NCBI GenBank assembly: GCA_005879205.1
Contig: VBLD01000047.1
Location: 1 to 7,746 of the forward strand
DNA from: Deltaproteobacteria bacterium
GTDB taxonomy: Bacteria; Desulfobacterota; Binatia; DP-6
Length of the DNA: 7,746 nt
Reading direction: 5' to 3'
Every line of letters starts with the position of its first letter. Position 1 is the stretch's first letter. Under the pieces are notes generated by a model. It saw only the letters and a program-made list of their open reading frames with translations, searched no databases and had not been told where the DNA came from. Made by a program: the position numbers and the translations under genes. Shown here in pieces: positions 6,346-7,746 of the stretch.

Positions 6346-6375
6346 TTGACGGGCAGCCGTGCGCCGTGCAATCGT
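6346..6375 (+). promoter_or_regulatory. Possible promoter for sahR-ahcY
   Basis: TTGACG (6346-6351) matches the -35 consensus at 5 of 6 positions. After 18 bp comes AATCGT (6370-6375), a weak -10 (3 of 6), preceded by TGC, an extended -10 feature. Transcription would start close to 6382, inside the inverted repeat described next. If real, this promoter excludes the GTG at 6359 as the sahR start, since it would lie between the -35 and -10. Confidence 0.4.
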
Positions 6376-6395
6376 CCATCCGGATAGACGGATGG
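6376..6395. promoter_or_regulatory. Candidate SahR operator (7-6-7 inverted repeat)
   Basis: CCATCCG (6376-6382) and CGGATGG (6389-6395) form a perfect 7-bp inverted repeat around a 6-bp centre; the 8-bp palindrome ATCCGGAT (6378-6385) lies within it. It begins directly after the putative -10 and runs into the probable sahR ATG (6392). That position suits a repressor that blocks its own transcription, as ArsR-family dimers often do. The symmetry is seen directly; binding by the encoded SahR is inference, and I did not compare it with a published SahR motif. Confidence 0.45.
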
Positions 6396-7387
6396 CTTTG
6401 CCCGCGGCCGCGCTCTCGGAATGGATGGCGGCGCTCGCGGACCCGACGCGGGCGCGGGCGCTGCGGCTCGTCGAACGGCAGGAGCTCGCGGTGTCGGACC
6501 TGTGCGGGGTGCTGCAGCTGCCGCAATCGACCGTCAGCCGCCATCTGAAGGTGCTGGCGGACGACGGGTGGGTGGCGGCGCGGCAGGACGGGACGAGCCG
6601 GCTCTACCGGATGGCGAGCGACGGGCTCGAGCCGACGGCCCGCCGCCTGTGGGCGCTCGTCCGCGAGCAGACGGCGCTCACGCCGGCCGCCGTGCAGGAC
6701 GATCGCCGGCTGGGCGCGATCCTGGCCGAGCGGCGCAGCCGCTCGCAGGCCTTCTTCAGCTCGACCGCGGGCCAGTGGGACCGCCTCCGGCGCGAGCTCT
6801 ACGGCGACCGCTTCCACCTCCAGGCGCTCGCCGGACTCCTCGACGCGAGCTGGGTGGTCGGCGACCTCGCCTGCGGCACCGGGCAGCTCGCCGAGGCACT
6901 GGCGCCATTCGTGGCGCAGGTTGTCGCCATCGACGGCTCGCGCGAGATGTTGAAGGCGGCAGAGAAGCGGCTCGACGCGCTCGACAACGTCGAGCTCCGG
7001 CGCGGCGAGCTCGAGGCCCTGCCGCTGGACGACGCCACCCTCGACGCCGCGGTCGTCTGCCTGGCGCTCCACCACGTCGCGGATCCGCTCGCGGTGCTGC
7101 ACGAGGTGGGACGCGTGCTCCGACCCGGGGGGCGGCTTCTCCTGATCGACATGCTCGCGCACGACCGGCTCGAGTACCGCCAGGAGATGGGTCACGTCTG
7201 GCTCGGTTTCGACGCGGCGCAGATCGCCGCGTGGCTCGACGCCGCCGGCTTCGGCGACGCGCGCGTGCGGCCGCTCCCGCCCGCCCCCGCCGCGACCGGG
7301 CCCGCGCTCTTCACCGCCGCCGCCCGCCGCGCGGGCCGCACGTCCCCGAACGGCCACACGACTTCTCACGCACGGAGGACCAGATGA
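6392..7387 (+). CDS. sahR: SahR-type regulator: ArsR HTH fused to SAM-methyltransferase-like domain
   Basis: SahR is a known ArsR-family repressor of SAM-cycle genes in Proteobacteria; its methyltransferase-derived domain binds SAH, which releases it from DNA. Counting from ATG 6392 (331 residues), residues 7-75 form a winged HTH (WMAALADPTRARAL, recognition helix LPQSTVSRHLKVL, wing DGTSRLYRM). Residues about 120-312 are a class I methyltransferase fold: motif I GDLACGTGQL (157-166), acidic D181 in VAIDGS, LHHVADP (226-232) and RVLRPGGRLLLIDM (241-254). There is only one cysteine in the HTH (Cys38), so the ArsR metal-binding CxC is absent. Location between metK and ahcY strongly supports the SahR assignment. 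The start is uncertain: GTG 6359 is in frame but sits in a putative promoter, and ATG 6425 would remove the first helix. A genuine ubiE-like methylase activity is a less likely alternative. Confidence 0.85.
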   Translation: MALPAAALSEWMAALADPTRARALRLVERQELAVSDLCGVLQLPQSTVSRHLKVLADDGWVAARQDGTSRLYRMASDGLEPTARRLWALVREQTALTPAAVQDDRRLGAILAERRSRSQAFFSSTAGQWDRLRRELYGDRFHLQALAGLLDASWVVGDLACGTGQLAEALAPFVAQVVAIDGSREMLKAAEKRLDALDNVELRRGELEALPLDDATLDAAVVCLALHHVADPLAVLHEVGRVLRPGGRLLLIDMLAHDRLEYRQEMGHVWLGFDAAQIAAWLDAAGFGDARVRPLPPAPAATGPALFTAAARRAGRTSPNGHTTSHARRTR

Positions 7388-7401
7388 GGAGGATTAGTTA
7401 G
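7384..7401 (+). other. 5-codon micro-ORF bridging sahR and ahcY
   Basis: ATG at 7384 overlaps the sahR stop (ATGA), reads MRRIS, and its TAG ends on the base before the ahcY ATG (TAGATG). It has its own GGAGGA at 7374-7379, 4 nt upstream of the ATG, and it contains the ahcY ribosome-binding site AGGAGGA (7387-7393). The two sites form a degenerate direct repeat: GGAGGA followed by AGATGAG occurs at 7374-7388 and again at 7388-7406, with different spacers. It may serve translational coupling or be a relic of a duplicated start region. No evidence of translation beyond layout. Confidence 0.4.
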
Positions 7402-7746
7402 ATGAGCAAGGTGACGCCCCTCAAGTCCGCGGCCCCCGACCGCCCACCCTTCAAGGTGAAGGACCTCGCCTGCGCCGAGCTCGGCCGGAAGGAGATCCGC
7501 CTCGCCGAGCAGGAGATGCCGGGCCTGATGGCGCTCCGCGCCCGGTACGCGGCCAGCCGCCCGCTCGCCGGCGCGAAGATCGTCGGCTCGCTGCACATGA
7601 CGGTCCAGACCGCGGTCCTGATCGAGACGCTCGTGGACCTCGGCGCCGACGTGCGCTGGGTCTCGTGCAACATCTTCAGCACGCAGGACACCGCGGCCGC
7701 CGCGGTGGCGGTCGCACGCGACGGCACGGTCGACGCGCCGCGCGGC
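7402..7746 (+). CDS. ahcY: Adenosylhomocysteinase (3'-truncated by window)
   Basis: AhcY hydrolyses S-adenosylhomocysteine to adenosine and homocysteine with a bound NAD, relieving product inhibition of methyltransferases. The window holds the first 115 codons in an open frame. Family blocks are FKVKDLACAELGRKEIRLAEQEMPGLMALR, then IVGSLHMTVQTAVLIETLVDLGADVRW and SCNIFSTQDTAAAAVAVA; GSLHMTVQTAVLIETL is the N-terminal substrate-domain signature. After STQD this protein has Thr where many bacterial homologues have His. The NAD-binding domain is outside the window. The ATG at 7402 has an excellent AGGAGGA at 7387-7393 with 8-nt spacing. It follows sahR with no room for a separate promoter, so it is probably co-transcribed with its regulator. 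Confidence 0.97.
   Translation, partial: MSKVTPLKSAAPDRPPFKVKDLACAELGRKEIRLAEQEMPGLMALRARYAASRPLAGAKIVGSLHMTVQTAVLIETLVDLGADVRWVSCNIFSTQDTAAAAVAVARDGTVDAPRG

Noticed and set aside
5172..6371. Long antisense open frame opposite metK (about 399 codons), and a similar one at 6230-7369 opposite sahR
   Set aside because: Both are low-complexity Arg/Ala/Gly/Asp-rich frames created by GC-rich codon bias opposite well-identified genes, with no recognisable domains.
6359..6391. GTG at 6359 as the sahR start
   Set aside because: The added residues are not family-like, no Shine-Dalgarno precedes it, and it lies between the putative -35 and -10. ATG 6392 is preferred, though not proven.

Overview
The window comes from a GC-rich bacterial genome whose genes all lie on the + strand and are tightly packed. 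Third codon positions are almost always G or C. Gene content and order (rpoN-hpf-ptsN-hprK-rapZ, then a mannose-family EIIA and HPr, then metK and ahcY with a methyltransferase-fused ArsR regulator between them) point to a Deltaproteobacteria-like lineage (Desulfobacterota, Myxococcota, Binatota or a similar phylum). That placement is inferred from gene order and domain architecture, not from a search. I saw no tRNA, rRNA, CRISPR array, insertion sequence or phage gene.

Region 1 (1-5075) is a nitrogen/carbon regulatory operon. It runs from rpoN (sigma-54, 5' end cut off by the window), across a 74-bp gap with two small hairpins, to hpf (long ribosome hibernation factor), ptsN (EIIA-Ntr), hprK (HPr kinase/phosphorylase), rapZ, a stand-alone mannose-class EIIA and ptsH (HPr). 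hpf/ptsN, ptsN/hprK and hprK/next start all share stop-start bases (ATGA or TTGA), so translational coupling is likely. The phosphocarriers keep their active histidines and HPr keeps its regulatory serine, but no EI and no sugar permease (IIB/IIC/IID) is encoded here. The set looks like a regulatory PTS rather than a sugar importer.

The most unusual structure is between hprK and rapZ (3403-3480). A 23-nt unit carrying a Shine-Dalgarno-like GAAGGA and an ATG is present three times in tandem, followed by the first 9 nt of a fourth copy that is the rapZ start itself. Each unit encodes an 8-residue micro-ORF (MSASEGYP or MSASEGYR) whose TGA overlaps the next ATG. The hprK stop and the rapZ start are linked by four successive ATGA overlaps, which resembles a termination-reinitiation relay. 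A simpler version, one 5-codon micro-ORF (MRRIS), lies between sahR and ahcY at 7384-7401.

Region 2 (5076-7746) is a SAM-cycle cluster: metK makes SAM, a SahR-type ArsR-methyltransferase fusion is expected to sense SAH, and ahcY (3' end cut off) hydrolyses SAH. A possible promoter lies upstream of metK. A second one upstream of sahR is followed directly by a 7-6-7 inverted repeat that reaches the probable sahR start, which suggests autoregulation of sahR-ahcY. Both promoters and operators are predictions from sequence only.
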